Shown here piece by piece: positions 22,057-35,700 of a stretch of 64,000 nt of DNA. Source of the stretch: Monocercomonoides exilis (lineage: Eukaryota > Preaxostyla > Oxymonadida > Polymastigidae); assembly GCA_001643675.2 (NCBI GenBank), contig LSRY02000003.1, positions 541,001 through 605,000 on the forward strand, in the 5' to 3' direction. The notes under the pieces were generated by a model. It did no database searches. It was not told where the DNA came from and saw nothing but the letters and a program-made list of their open reading frames with translations. Positions within the stretch are counted from its first letter, which is position 1; the number at the start of each line of letters is the position of its first letter. The translations under genes and the position numbers were made by a program.

Positions 22057-25000
22057 ATGAATAAATCACTTCCACAAACATTATTTATAATTATTGTTTT
22101 GTTGAACTGTTTCTTTTCAGCAGATGATTGCAAGATAACAAATAAAAATATATTTTCTCAAATAATCACAATTAGAAATTCATTAAAAGATGAGCAATGC
22201 AACACTCTTGTTTCATCTTCTCTCGAAGGAAAAACTTTTTTTTTGCCAAACAAAATACAATTATCTTCATCAGAGACAAATGATATCCAAAATTTTTCTG
22301 AAACAGAAAACACTTTAACAATTGGCTGTTTTAGTCAATTCAGAAAAGATGATAATTTGGACTCAAACACATATGAAAGCATGATATTGAGTTGCGTAAG
22401 AGGAGAAATGATCTTGCTGAATTCTTCATTATTTGTCAGAGAAATTATTCTTGAACAAGCAAACACACCTTCCATATCGCTTAAAAGTGATATATCAGAA
22501 CTGTCAATGTATAATTGCTTTCTTGAATTATTCCCAAAGCTTGCTGTCTCTCCTTTTGAGTGCTCAAATGGAATTGTCAATTTGATTAATATCTCCATCA
22601 AAAACACATTGCAAAGTGGTGCTTTGCCTTCTCTTGTCTCAATAAGCTCCTCTTTCAAATCTTCAACAGGATCCGTTCTCATTTCTTTCAGCTCGTTTTC
22701 ATCGTTTTCAACCTCATTCGAGAATCCATTCATTGTAGATATCAACTTTTCGTTTTCTTCTGCTTCACATTGCTGTTTCCACAACATTTCCACTCAAGAC
22801 AACAACATGCACTCAAAACACTTGCGTTCTAATCAAGAAAGCAAAATTGAAGGATGCATGTTCACGGATTGCATTTGCCCATTTTATGGGGTGATCATTT
22901 CTGGCTCTCGTGGATGGGGTTTTATCTCCTCAAACACTTCTTTCATTCGTTCGAGAAACTTTATTTCTCATCAAAACTACACGAATAAAACACAATCATT
23001 TACGGAAGGTGATGTAAAATTCGAAGACTGCACCTTTTCAGAATGCAGCGCTCTTCATGGAGGTGCAATTGCGGTAAGCGAAAATTCCAATCTCGCCGTT
23101 GAAAAATGTATATTTTCAAAATGCATCGATACATTTCCAACAGCATATGGATATGGGGGTGCTGTTTTTAGCAATGGAAGCAATTGTGAAATTTCAAACT
23201 CTTCATTTTCAAAATGCGCAGGAACGGGAACCTATCCACTTGGAGGTGCATTCACACATATTGCAAATAACTTTTCAATCGTTATTGACTGCACTTTTGA
23301 AAATTGTTCAGCAGCTTATGGAGGAAGTGTTGCATGGTATACTGGAGGAAGTGGATCAATTTTTAATTCAGTATTCAAATGCAGCAGATCAACATTGAAG
23401 TATGCTGGAACTGTATTTCTTCAACATCAAAAAAGGGATTTTGTCATGTCGAATTGTTATTTATACAAAGGGGATGCTCCATTAGGAGCAGGCGGCTTTG
23501 ATACGTCTAATAACGATCATAATAAGAGTCTTATAATTCGGCTTTGTCTGTTTGAAAACAATACAGTACAGAAATCAACTCATGCTGCGGATATTTTTAT
23601 CGGAAAGGGATATAGCCTGGACAATAACACAGTCCAGATTTTGCACTGTCTTTCTTATTCAACAGCTCCAAGAAAAGTGGTTCAATGTGATGTGTATGCA
23701 GAGTTCTGTGATGACAGAGGCATTGCATGTGACTCATATCTTCCATATCCTCAGTCAGAAATACATATTAGTGAATCTGGAAGCGATGTGAATACATGTG
23801 GAGGAGTTGGCTCGGAATGCCAAACAGTGGAATATGGAGTGACGATGTGGAGAGAACAACTGAATCAAAATGTGTATATGGGCGAAGAAGAATTTGAAGA
23901 AGATATTATAGAAATTGGCTGGAGGAATATTGTTCTCAATGGAATTGAAAACGGCAAATCAGCAATAAAATCCCTTGAGACTTCACTCACAGATCATCTC
24001 ATCTCCATTGGCAATGGTTCACTGAATGCAAAAAGGATTTCTTTTGTTTGTGTGTTTAACAGATCTGCAATGACAGTCGGGTCATCTGGTTCTCTGCAAC
24101 TGGAATTATGCTCTTTCACAAAAAGTGCTCAATCGAATCAGCCTTCAACTCAACCTCTAATTAATGCTGAAAATGGATATCTGACAATAGAGTCCGTAAA
24201 TGTGTCACAGTTTGTGTTTTCGCAAGGATGCGCTTTTGCAACTTCCGACTGCAAATCCATCACTATTTCGAATGCTTCTTTTTCAGATATCGAATGTGCG
24301 CAAAATGGTGGATGCTTGAGTGCATCATGGAGTGAAAGATCAGAAGGCACATTTTCAACATTAATAAACAATTGTACCTTTAAGCGTTGCAGGGTGGTTA
24401 CAGATGGAAATTGAGGAGGAGCATTGTTTCTCTCACTTCAAAATACATGCTCGACAACAGTTTCATCATGTTCCTTTGAAGAATGTGAAGCACCTTTTGA
24501 TTCCCATGAGGGGTATGGAGGAGGAATCTTTCTGGATCTTGTTCATTCAAATGCTGCATTTGTCATCACCACTCCTTCTTTTTCTGTGGAAAAGCCTAAC
24601 AAAGCGAAACATGGAAATGACTTGTTTATTCAATCGCCAAATCTCAGAGAATCAATTACCAACGAAACACTTCCATTTGCTTATGCACTGGGGCACAGCT
24701 CCTTCGATAGTTTGCAAGGGTTCACTGGGACTGACCACGAGCATTCAATTCCGTTGGTTTTGTTTTTGGAGAACGTTGGACAAACAATCCATGTTAGAAG
24801 CAATGACGGTGTTGATACTGTGGTGTGTGGATTCTCGGATTATCCGTGCCACTCGCTCAATTACTGTGTGGAGAGGTTGGAAGAGGAAAATGCAAATACA
24901 GTTGCTGTTCTTGCCTCAGCAACAATTGAAAACGAAACAACATCGCATAATTTGGATTTGAAATCATCAAACACTTCGAAAGCCGAAATCACTTGCGTCA

Positions 25001-28000
25001 AGTCGCTGCAGGCCTCAACAAGAAAAGTGATAGTCGCTTCAGTGGATGTATCCATTGAGTTGATCCACTTTTTGCTTCCTTCTTCATTTGAAACTGAGAT
25101 CGAAGCCTTGATATTCTTGTCTTCTGGAGGAATGCTGACGATGAAATCTTGCTCATTCGGAATGCAACAAGGCGAGCTCGGCCAGATGGATTACTGGCTG
25201 CTTCAGATTTGCGGAGGAATACTAAATATCGAAAGCTGCACCTTAAGTTTAGACTTCCTTCAGCACGCGCCCATCTCCGTGTGCGAAAGCGACACAAGCA
25301 CTCAATCAACAATCATTTCATTGAATGTGAAAAACACGGATATTGGTAATCATCCTCTTATCCATGCGATTCCATCATCAGCAGCAAAACTCCTGAATGG
25401 TGTCACAACGAGCAGTGGGATCATATCTCTTGTTTCATGTTCTTTCGAAGGGATGGTCCATGCAAATGCAAACAGTGCTGTGCTATTTTCATCCCATATT
25501 TCAAGCTGTGTTGAGTGCTCCCATTGGAATGTCACGAATGTCAAAGGCACTCAAAGCATCGAGGGAGGAGCGATGAAAGTTGTTACTGATGCTAATGTCC
25601 AATTCAAGATCGAAAATATCACATTCACAAAATGTTGCGCTGAATGTGAAACGGCTGGAAAAGGAGGATGCATCTATTTTGACTGTTCGGCTTCCAATGC
25701 ATTCTCCTTCAAGCAGATGACCTTTGATCAGTGCTCTGCAAAATATGGGAAAAACATGTTCTTTCTCTCGTCAAACCTGAATGTTTCGATCACAAAGCAG
25801 AGATTGGCATTTGAAGTGAGCGAGACAGCAGGCGATACAAATCTGTTCGTGGGGAATGACACCACAAAAACAAACTTCGATCTGTGCCGATTTCTGATTG
25901 AATTTGCTTCACAAGAAATCCATCTCAGCAGGAACAGAGGCTGGGATGTTCTTCGCTGCGGGAGCGAGAGCGAGCCATGCGCAACGATGCAGTACGGGCA
26001 GAAGCATTTCTGTGCTTCAGATAATCCAGCACAAGCAAACATGAGCATTTTCCTTGTAATCGATGAAGTTCAAGTGGATTGCGAGGTTGACATTTCAAAC
26101 GTAACTGTGACTTCGGTTGATGTCAAGTCTCACCCTTCCCTGACTTTTGGAGCAGCCATATCGTATCAGGCAGGAAAGGAAGAAGAAAGCGATTCTGTGC
26201 TGGTAAACAATGAAAAAAGCTCCTTGATGAACATTGAGGTCTGCTGCGGGGATGGCTCTGGGTGGAGGCAGACGAAGCTGATAAGCACGGCTGGCAGCTC
26301 CTTTGCTGCTCAAGGCTGCTCCTTCGCCAGCGTCTCCTCCACCGCCATTCAATATTGCATCGTTGCCTGCATGTCTGGAACATGCGAATTATCGAGCTGT
26401 TCATTCAAATCCATCCAAGCCGAAAGTCACATTCTGATGGTATCGCATGGCAGCAGCATTGACTTGACAAATGTTTCGATGAGCAACATGGAGCTGATGG
26501 GCAAAAGCATTGTGTCTGTGCTGGAGCAGGGCAAATTGCAGGACGATCCACAGGAATTGAATGAAGACAAAGGTCCAACAGTGCAACTGAAATGCTGCAC
26601 GCTCCATTCGCTTCTCCAAAGTGCTCCTTCTGAGCCATCCGTCATCAGCTGCACCGGCAGCAAGCCTTCCAGCGTGTCTGTGCAAAACACATCGATCAAG
26701 AATTGTGGAAGCAGCCAAAGTGAGAGCGGAGGATGCATAACCATGAGGTTAAATGAAGAAGCATTGTTTCACTGTACTTTATCCACAATCTCGGAGTGCT
26801 TCTGCTCAGCGACTGGAAGGGGAGGTGCAATATTTCTGGACTGCTCATCAATTGCAAGCGATAGCGCGCTGCCTTTCCTCTTCAAAAACATCACATTCTT
26901 GGAGAACAAGGCGTTCAGAGGAAGAGACATATATGTGAGATGCTCCAATGTGGAATCCCAAATAAGGAGCGAGCTATTCCAGCTCGACTTCAGGCCACCA
27001 TACAACCAGGAGCTTGCCATTTGGGGATGCACTGCACAAAACAATGCTGACGAGCAAGATCTCTTGCTCCTCGTGATTGTGTATCAGAGTGAGACAATAT
27101 TTGCTTCTTCTTCAGCCGACAACACCTCAGATTCACGCCAGTGCGGAGCTATCAATGCGCCCTGCTCTTCCTTGAATATTGCATTGTCTCACACCATTCC
27201 TTCTGTTTACAGCAACTTGCTTGTCGACAAGGTTTCTCTGGTATCTGGTGAAGCAAGCATCCATGATGTCTCGATCAAGTCGCTGGAGCAGGAAAGAGAC
27301 AGAGGGACAATCCTCCTGAACAGGAGCATTGAGAGCAGGATGAACAGCCTTCTCACGTGTGCATCCAGAGTGAAAATTGAATTTCTGAAATTCATGTTCG
27401 GAAGCGCGTTTTCTTCTCCACACTCCAGCTTATTATCCCTGACTGATGGCAGCTTGTCAATTGCAGATGCACTCTTTTCCCAAGATGTTTCGTCTGATTA
27501 TCCTGAAATGAGGTTGAATTGCTCCATCATTCTCGTGGAGAATGGTAGACTACTGATCAACGAATGCACTTTTGCTTCCCTCCATCTTGGTTCTCCATGC
27601 GTAGCAGCAAAAGGGGGACAATATTGCTCATTTGTGGACTTGAACATTTCTGATGTGAATTCTGATATCTTGTTTGATTTTCGCAATCTGGTGAACCTCT
27701 CCGTGCAGCAGGTGCTTATTTCCAGTTGTGAACTTGAACAATCCGCTCTGATCCTTCACAACTGCAAAGACTCCCAGCTTCAAAAAATTCAAGTCAGAAA
27801 TGTTGAGAGCAACTCAAGCTTGATTGTGTTTTCCTCAGACGGTTTTGGTGCTTGCTTGAACATCCGGTGCTATCATTCCGAATTCGATGCCATATCCGTG
27901 CTGTCTGGCTCCTTGCTTTCCATCGAATGCCAAGATGCAAATGTCGAGATGAACAATCTGTCATCGATAAAAACAGCGCTGGCAAATGGTTGTGCTGTGA

Positions 28001-30333
28001 ACATTGTATCTGCAAATTCCTCATTAAGTATCAGACAATCATCGTTTCAAAACATATCCAGAGATTCTATGGGCCCATGCTGCCTGGCTGCTTCACTTTC
28101 ATCACTATTGCTCGAATTAGAGAACTGCTCATGCAAAAAATGCGTCTCTCCCTCAGATAAAGGGAGCATCTCCGCTTTGTCTGGCCTATCCAATGCAAGC
28201 ATAACTTCGTGTGCATTTGAGGGAGAAACTGACCAGCAACAACTCAGGTCCAATTCATATTCATTCAAAGGTTTGTGCAAGTGGAATGGCTCCATGATCG
28301 ATCTTCTCAATTGCTCGGGAGCAATAAAAGACACCACAATCGCCAATTCGTCCAAGGGAGGGCTGTCGATCTCTGGTGGAAACATTTCCATTCAGTTTGG
28401 ACTCTTTTCCGGCAACAATCCAAACGCTGCTGGATACCCATCAATCAGAAACAACGTTATCTGTTCACACAACGCACTCCTGAACATCATCAGCCTCAAG
28501 GGAGGAGATGGCTTTCTCCTCAACACCTCAATGTGGATTGCAGGCGACGATTGCACGCTTGCAGGCTTGGCCTCAGAAAGGCTTTCCCCATTCTTCATCC
28601 CACAGCTGCACTCAGTTAACTCACATATCCAAGGTGATGCACTTTCTCTGGATCTCATCGGCTCTTCACTCCTCCCCTGCCATCTGCTCCTCCAGATCGA
28701 TTCCATCGACGGCTCCCTCCATCAACTCAAGACATATCCGCTGCAAGCAGAACTCTTTGAAAATGAAACAGAAATCCATGCAGTCATCCCAGCCTCAATC
28801 GTGACTTCGGTGCCTGACACCACAGAAGTGGCTGTAAGCATCCTGTTTGGAAGCCCAAATGCCACAGCATCTACAACACAATTTCTTTTGAAGAATGCGA
28901 GCATTACTCCACCAAAAGGAGATGAAAAAATTGTTGAAAGTGGAAAAAAAGAAAAATCATCATGGGCGTTGATTGTGATTGTGATATTTGCTGTAATGTT
29001 TTTAATTGTTCTTGTTGTTTCAATTGTTCTGGCTATTCGATGGAGAAAGGTGAAGAATGAAGCAGAAGATCTGAGAGAGATTGTGAATGACAACATCAGA
29101 AAGGATCCGAAGGCATTTGAGATGGTGACGATGGAGATGTCACCAGAGGAGCAGTGGAGGAGAGCCGAGAGAGAAGCAGAGAAGAAGAATGAAGAGAGAA
29201 TGAAAAAGAGAGTGTATGAGAAAAGCTTGGGACATTCAGAGTCATCTGAGCATCTTCTGTCTGAGAGTGGCTCAACAGAATACATTCTGGGAAGAGATTC
29301 AGACAAGATTCCTGAATGGGCGCTGGAAAAGGTTGAAGAAGAGGAAATTAGAAAACAGACTCCATCACCATCAATTTCTTCGACATGTTCAACTGATTCC
29401 GATTCAACATTTGTTCGTGGGGAAGATTTGTGTCCGACCACCTCGTCCATGTCGAATCTGGTGGATGCAATGGCGTGCTCATCTCCTCATGAGAAGCTGA
29501 TTGTGGACTTAAGGGATTCGCTGTTCATGTTATTACATGGGTGGAATGAGAAGAAAGAGATGGCGATTGGAAGTATTCAACAAAGAGAGCAGACAGCTGC
29601 TCAGATCCTGTTCTGGGTGGCCAATCTTGCGCTTTACTCCTTTGATGAGATGGATAACGGATTATCTTCGCTGGCCAATCTGAGTCCACATATCGTTCTC
29701 TTCTCTGAACACATGGTCATATGCATTGCACTTCATTCGGATTGCTCCTCAGACTCAGACACTTCATCCATCTCTTCATCAACTGTTGTCACATCAACAT
29801 CTGATTGCTCCACTGTGAATAGAAATGGGAAAGACTCGCCACCTCCATCATCAGCATTTGAGGATGAGGATGACAATAGAAAAGAGTGTATGAGATGGAA
29901 GGCGCCGGAGCTGCTGATCAACAAGAAGATGGGAGCAACAAAGGAATCAGTTGTGTTCTCGATTGGGATAATGCTGTGGGAGTGTTTGACGCTGGAGATC
30001 CCGTTTGGGGAGTATGAGGCAGAGGTGGCAGGACAGAAGATTGTGAATGGGGAGAGGCCAAATATCGACAGGATCTGCAGTTCGTCTTTTGCCAGCTTGG
30101 CAAAGGAATGCTGGTCGCGTGCACCTGGAGACAGACCATCGCTCGAAAGCCTCAAGAGGATCTTCATTCAGCACTTCCCTGCAGGCGCTGTCATGCTCAC
30201 AATGTCTGATGCTGTCGACTTCGAGCCTGACACCGATTATGGATATCGTGGCAGCTTCCTTCTCCAATCTGCCACTGCTTCATCAGATGCAACAGCAACA
30301 GTAACACACGCAAACACACAACACAATTGCTAA
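22057..30333 (+). pseudogene. Giant beta-helix surface protein with one TM span and pseudokinase tail, interrupted by one in-frame TGA
   Basis: Seen: one reading frame of 2759 codons, broken only by TGA at 24412-24414 in the repeat unit 'DGN*GGALFL' (sister units read 'GRGGAIFLDC' and 'GKGGCIYFDC'). Signal peptide at the start (MNKSLPQTLFIIIVLLNCFF). About 2280 residues follow of right-handed beta-helix/polymorphic-membrane-protein-like repeats (short strands with S, C, N and 'GG.IF'), including several 'CG...PC.T' units. One TM span lies at 28963-29040, then a basic coiled segment. The tail has kinase-like motifs 'MRWKAPEL' (29893), 'FSIGIMLWECLT', 'CWSRAPGDRPS' (30109). No Gly loop, VAIK Lys, HRD or DFG is visible, so the domain looks catalytically dead. 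No introns are needed. Known: such proteins form large families in oxymonads. Whether the TGA is a true nonsense mutation, a polymorphism or a sequence error cannot be told here. Confidence 0.8.
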
Positions 30334-32796
30334 GCAAGCATGCTCCTAACGATTCCTCGATTCAGTAACGCTCTTGAGCCTTGCTTTCAGGGAAATGCTT
30401 ATTTTCTGTTGTTCGTTCATAGGATTCAAAATGATACGATTCCCAAGAATGCTTCAAATTAAGTCTTTGAAGAGACTGAAATTACAAATTCGCCAAAACA
30501 CAGCCAAATATATAGTAGTATCAGATCATTCATCTTTCGGTGCATTACATTGGGTATTTGAATGATCAGCAGCAATCTGCAGGTGCAAATCAGCGGCTTT
30601 TGTTATGAAAAATGAAGTTGATAGTTAAAAATAAAGCTCTGTCAGAACACTTCCAATCGAAAAAGAAGGAAAGCCATGCATATGAATGAAACGATCACAA
30701 TTATTGTGAAAGAAAAGTCAATTCTGAAACAGGTGAAAAAAATCGTTGAAAATTCTGTTGTTGCAGCCGAGATGCTGCACACCAGTTGTTGGAATATCCT
30801 TGATTCATTTGTTGTGTTTTGTTGAAAGTTTCATCGCTATTATTATTATTATTATTTTTTTTCATTATTTTTCTTTTGAGTATTTTTTGATGTTGGGCAT
30901 CGAGTTGCTTGCTGCCCCATCTCATCAACTTGCTGGACTCTTTGCTCAATTTCCAATTCAGATCAATTTATAAATTAAACTTTCTGCAGCATGTTTATCA
31001 AATTTGTCTTTATCTCTTGATTCATCAATCCATGAAACTGCATAGCTTCTTCTTCAAATGATCATAAGATCCAATTTCATTGACCTCTCAAAACTTCCCT
31101 TCAACTTTCCTTTTCCATTATATGTCTTTCTTTTATTTTGGCTTTTTCTTCCAACAAGCAGCCGAAAACACATCCCCTTCTCTGTCTCAGTCAAACCATA
31201 TCAGAATATCAGGCCAATTGCTTTCGAACTGTTAGAAATTAAAATGAAGGCTGCTGTCCAATGAGGCACATCCGTTGCAAGATGTTCCCCTTTTTATTCA
31301 TTTTTGAATTAAAAGAAGACGCGAGGCAGCATTGAAATGATTAAAAAAGAATTTCTATTCTTGGCATTATAAATTTCATTTGCTTTTTTCCCCTGAGTAA
31401 CGCTTTCAAATCATAAATCCAAACTCAAACAAGAAGACACTCCAGCCTGATTTCAGCACTAATATCACCGCTGATCTTTCATTTTATTTTCCCCTCTTTC
31501 AGAACTCCTCCCATTGGATGTTTTTTTTTTCCTGCTTTCTTCAAGTATTTTTTTTTCCTCTTCAAGAACGAATGAGCTGAAATGCCTCTGTATCTTGTGC
31601 TGGCTCACAAATAATCCAGGATTGCACGCCCTTGAACTGCTTTTCATATTTCCCGTAAAAAGAAACATATTCTCTCGCGTCATGAATCAGCTTTGAACTA
31701 CAGCCATCCTTCATGTCATCTTATCCGTTCAAATAAAAAATTGTAATTGTGAAGCTCGCTCGCAACTTCTGTCATTTCAAGCTCATTCAAAAGTTGTAAT
31801 CCTCTGACAAACACAAGTTCTACAATCATTTTGATCTGAGTTCTGCATTCTAGTGGTGATCCATTGACTCTGATGCGACAGATCAAAGCAAAAGGACAAC
31901 TGCTTCCACACATATTTTTGGTTGTTTTTTTTTTGGGTGTGCAAATTGCAAGACGTCGTTGCTTCTGTAACCAATTTGGTAACTTTGTTAAGTCTTGGCA
32001 AAGCCTTCTTCTTATATAAGTTTTTTCTGTTAAAATACAATTTATTCATTCATTCTGCCTTCTACTCCTGTTCGATTTCCAAATAGAAAAATTAGCGCAT
32101 GCAATATGTAAAGGATTCCAGAAAAAGAATATTTTTGACTGACTAATAAGCACGACAACTCCAAGTTAAAGAACCAAAACTGAAAATAATAAATAGTAGG
32201 TAACGAAGGAAGATAGAAATATCAATCATGAAAAAACGAGCAGTGCAGCGTAAATAAAAATCAATGCTGTTCTCTAGGACTTTTAAAACCGGGAATGCTT
32301 TGGATGAACCGCAATATTCAAAACTATTTGCTTCAATTGACTCTGCCTTTGAAAGGCGACTTTCAATTATCAAGGGATGAAACTGAGAAATAAATCAAAG
32401 GATTGTTTTTTTAAAATCCATTTTGCATAATAATAAGCTTGCTAGCATTTAGCATATGTGTTTGTAACTTGATCGTAAGCCAATATAAAAAGATTCACAT
32501 TTATCAAAAAATATTTTTCCTGTATTCCTGAGAGAAACAGCAAAGAAGAGAAAAGAATCTGTCAACAGTTTGAAGAATTCATAAAAAAAATTTAAATTTC
32601 AACTTCTGCTTTTTAAGTTTTAACAGAATAAGAAAATTTTTTATTTTTTGAATGATAAATAAAAAAAACTGAGGAGTGTTCAAAAAAAGAATATTCAAAA
32701 CATAATTTTCATTTTGATATAAAATTATAATGTATTGAAAATTTAGAAAAAATTGTTGAAAATTCAGATATCTTTTATGATTTACAAATTAAATGA
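30334..32796. other. Intergenic region with coding-like relics
   Basis: About 2.5 kb. Most is AT-rich without features. On the minus strand, 32376-32140, 31913-31716 and 31705-31570 give short non-random stretches, such as 'SKAESIEANSFEYCG', 'SPLECRTQIKMIVELVFVRG' and 'YGKYEKQFKGVQSWIICEPA', separated by stops and frame changes. These may be an old gene relic or a small spliced gene I cannot assemble. An ATT-rich microsatellite lies near 30837-30857. Confidence 0.35.
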
Positions 32797-35700
32797 TTAT
32801 AAATCTTTGATATCTTCAACACCAAATCGAGCGGCTTCAAACTCGTTAAGTCCAATTACACACAAGTTTTCGTCACTTCCTTCAATTTTTACTACCTTTT
32901 TATTCACAAGATGCAAAAGGGCATGCAGTTTCCTGCATACCTCTGTCTCATTATCCCCTCTGACAACTTCTTTAAACAATATTTTATGCTCCAGCAGTCC
33001 ACTTTCCTTTCTGCTATCTGTTTCCTGCCTCTCTTCAGGAAATCCCCTTGCAGCATACATCGCTTCTTGGGTGTGCTTCATTTGCTGCAAAGTGATTGTC
33101 ACATCACGACAGTAGTTGTTGAGAGAAAACGGTTTTTCCTTCGACTTAAAAAAAGAAAGAAAGAAAGAAAGAAAAAATTTCCATTAACAAATAGAATAAA
33201 TTGAAAGAGATGAAAAAGAAATGACATAAAAAAATAATAATAAAATTAAAATAAAAAATAAAAAATAAAAAAAAAAAAAAAAGCAAACATGTTTGTCTAT
33301 TTGATTTGTTATGTGCTTTTGCCACAATGTTGCTGATTTTGTAATCTTCGATTCGTTTTTCCATGCCTCGCTTTCAGTCAAAAATGTTGACTTTCGCAAA
33401 GAATACAAATATAAATAAATAAATAAATAAATTAGAAAATACAAATGATGTAAATAAGCCAATATATAAACATGAAAAATAATAAAAAAAATATTCAAAA
33501 AAAAAAAGAAAAAAGAAAAAGAAAAAGAAAAAGAAAAGAAAAGAAAAAGAAAAGAAAAGAAAAAGAAAAGAAAAGAAAAGAAAAGAAAAGAAAAGAAAAG
33601 AAAAGAAAGAAAAGAAAAGAAAAGAAAAGAAAAGAAAAGAAAAGAAAAGAAAAGAAAAGAAAAGAAAAGAAAAGAAAAGAAAAGAAAAGAAAAGAAAAGA
33701 AAAGAAAAGAAAAGAAAAGAAAAGAAAAGAAAAGAAAAGAAAAGAAAAGAAAATTCTGAAATTATGACTTTTAAACAAAAAATGAATAAAAAAAACTATG
33801 TTAAAAAATTATGAATTTTCTTCATGCATACCACATGTTTTTTCGCAAACAATTCCACATCTCTCTTCGCAACATCAAAAGCACCTTCAGAAAATTCAAT
33901 TTCATCCAGATTTCTTTCGTCACTTCTCAAAATCTGGCTCATCTCCTTTGTTTCGCTCCTTTCACCTTCTTCTTCTTCGTTGCTCATTGGCATTCCATAA
34001 AGCATTCCTCCAGTCAATTCATTGTCTCCTTCTGACACCCCAGCCATATTCTCTTCGCCTCTTTTATCTCCATCTTTCTCCTTCTTAGCCCCGACTCCAT
34101 CTTCAGTGACTTTGCTGTTTTCTTCTCTTTCATCTCCTCTTTTGCTTGTCGCATCGTCCTCATCATCGTCATTATCCAACCCTCCAAAATCAGCCCCCAA
34201 ATCATCATCCATTGCACCGCCCTCAGCCGCCAGCGCATCAGCAGACATCGCCACCTCCCTCTCAATCCCCATCACCACGCGTTCCTCCTCCTGCAGCCCT
34301 GTTCTTTCTCCTTCTCTGCCGTCTTTCCCTTCTCTTGATTCATCATCTTCAATTGTTCTTTCATCTAACTGTGCATTTTCATCACCTTTCCCCTTCTCAT
34401 TCTCTGATGCTTCTCCTCTTTTTTCGTATCCCTTTGACACAAATTCCATCAACTCTCTTCGGCGCTCTTCTTTTTCCTTCAAGCTTATTCCATCTCTTTC
34501 AATCATGTTCTCCATTAAACTCGCTACCATTTTCTTCTTCTTCTCAATCATTTTCCTTCTTTCTGCCTCTCCTTCTGCTCCTTTCTCTCTTTCTCTCCTT
34601 TTTCTGTCTCTTTCTCTCTGCTTCCTTCGCTTTTCTTCCAGTTTTTCGTTGACTTCAGCTTCTCTTTGCTTGCATCTGACCAGTTCAGTAGACAATGCCT
34701 CAATAAACTCATTTTCTGTCTCAAATTCCTTTTGCTTCATCCAAACTGAATCAAACAGCTCGTCTTTCTCGCTTTTCACTTCAGAAGAAGAAGATGATGA
34801 AGCAGAGGCGGAAGCAGAATTAGCTTCTTGTGCTTCGTCTTCTTCCTTTGCTTCTTCATTATCTGATTTGCTTTCAGTATTTGCTTGCTTTAAAATTGGT
34901 GTTAGAGAAGTCGGAGCAAGTGAATAAAGTGACGGAGGTAGCAATTGGAAAGCGTTTGATAACACAGATGAAGATGTCAAAGAAGATGAACTTGATGAAG
35001 AAGGCGTCGGAGGAGCTGTGACAAGATGATAAGTTTCTGAGAGAAGTTGGAACATCAGCGGGTTTCCTTTGATTGCTGGCTGAACGAAGTCTGGAAGATC
35101 CACTTGCTTCACTGGAAATGGTTTGCATTTTGTTAATCGATGATTTTTTTTCCCCCATCGAATATCATTTGGTTTTTTAAAAAAAAGATTGATTTTGCAT
35201 TATAAAGGAAAGAAAATTAAAAAAAAATATAAAAATAACAAAATTAGAATGAATAAATAATCAAATTAAATCCAATAAAACAAAACAGAAAAAAGTTGAT
35301 TTCAAAACAAATAGAGAATTTTTATAATTTCATTTGCACACTCTTTTCAAACGGTCTGTAAAGCCCAGTTTTTCTTCTTAATAACTCCCTCTTCTTCTCT
35401 TCTTCTTTCACTCGGTCTTTCTTTTTCTTTGCCAACTCATCTTTTCTCAATCTCCTTCGAAGTTCGTTCATTTCTCTGATTCTTGCCCTGCTTTCTTCGT
35501 CTTCTGCATCATCTTCGTTCTCTTTCATTTCTATTTCTTCTTTTTCAGCCTCTTCCAAACTGCCTTCTTCGCCTTCTCCTTCTCCTTCTCCTTCCATCAG
35601 GTTCGCCAGAGTCGATGCAGTGTCCCCAAGCACTAAGCTTCCGTCACTCAAAATAAGGTTTTCCGCGGTTGCATCGTTGGCATCGTACTCTGCCCAAGGA

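Noticed and set aside
24412-24414. TGA as selenocysteine or reassigned codon
   Set aside because: TGA ends several neighbouring genes, the site aligns with Gly in sister repeats, and no SECIS-like structure was identified.
33472-33778. Lys/Glu-rich (+) and Phe/Leu-rich (-) ORFs
   Set aside because: They are translations of the (AAAAG)n microsatellite within a CAP-H2 intron.
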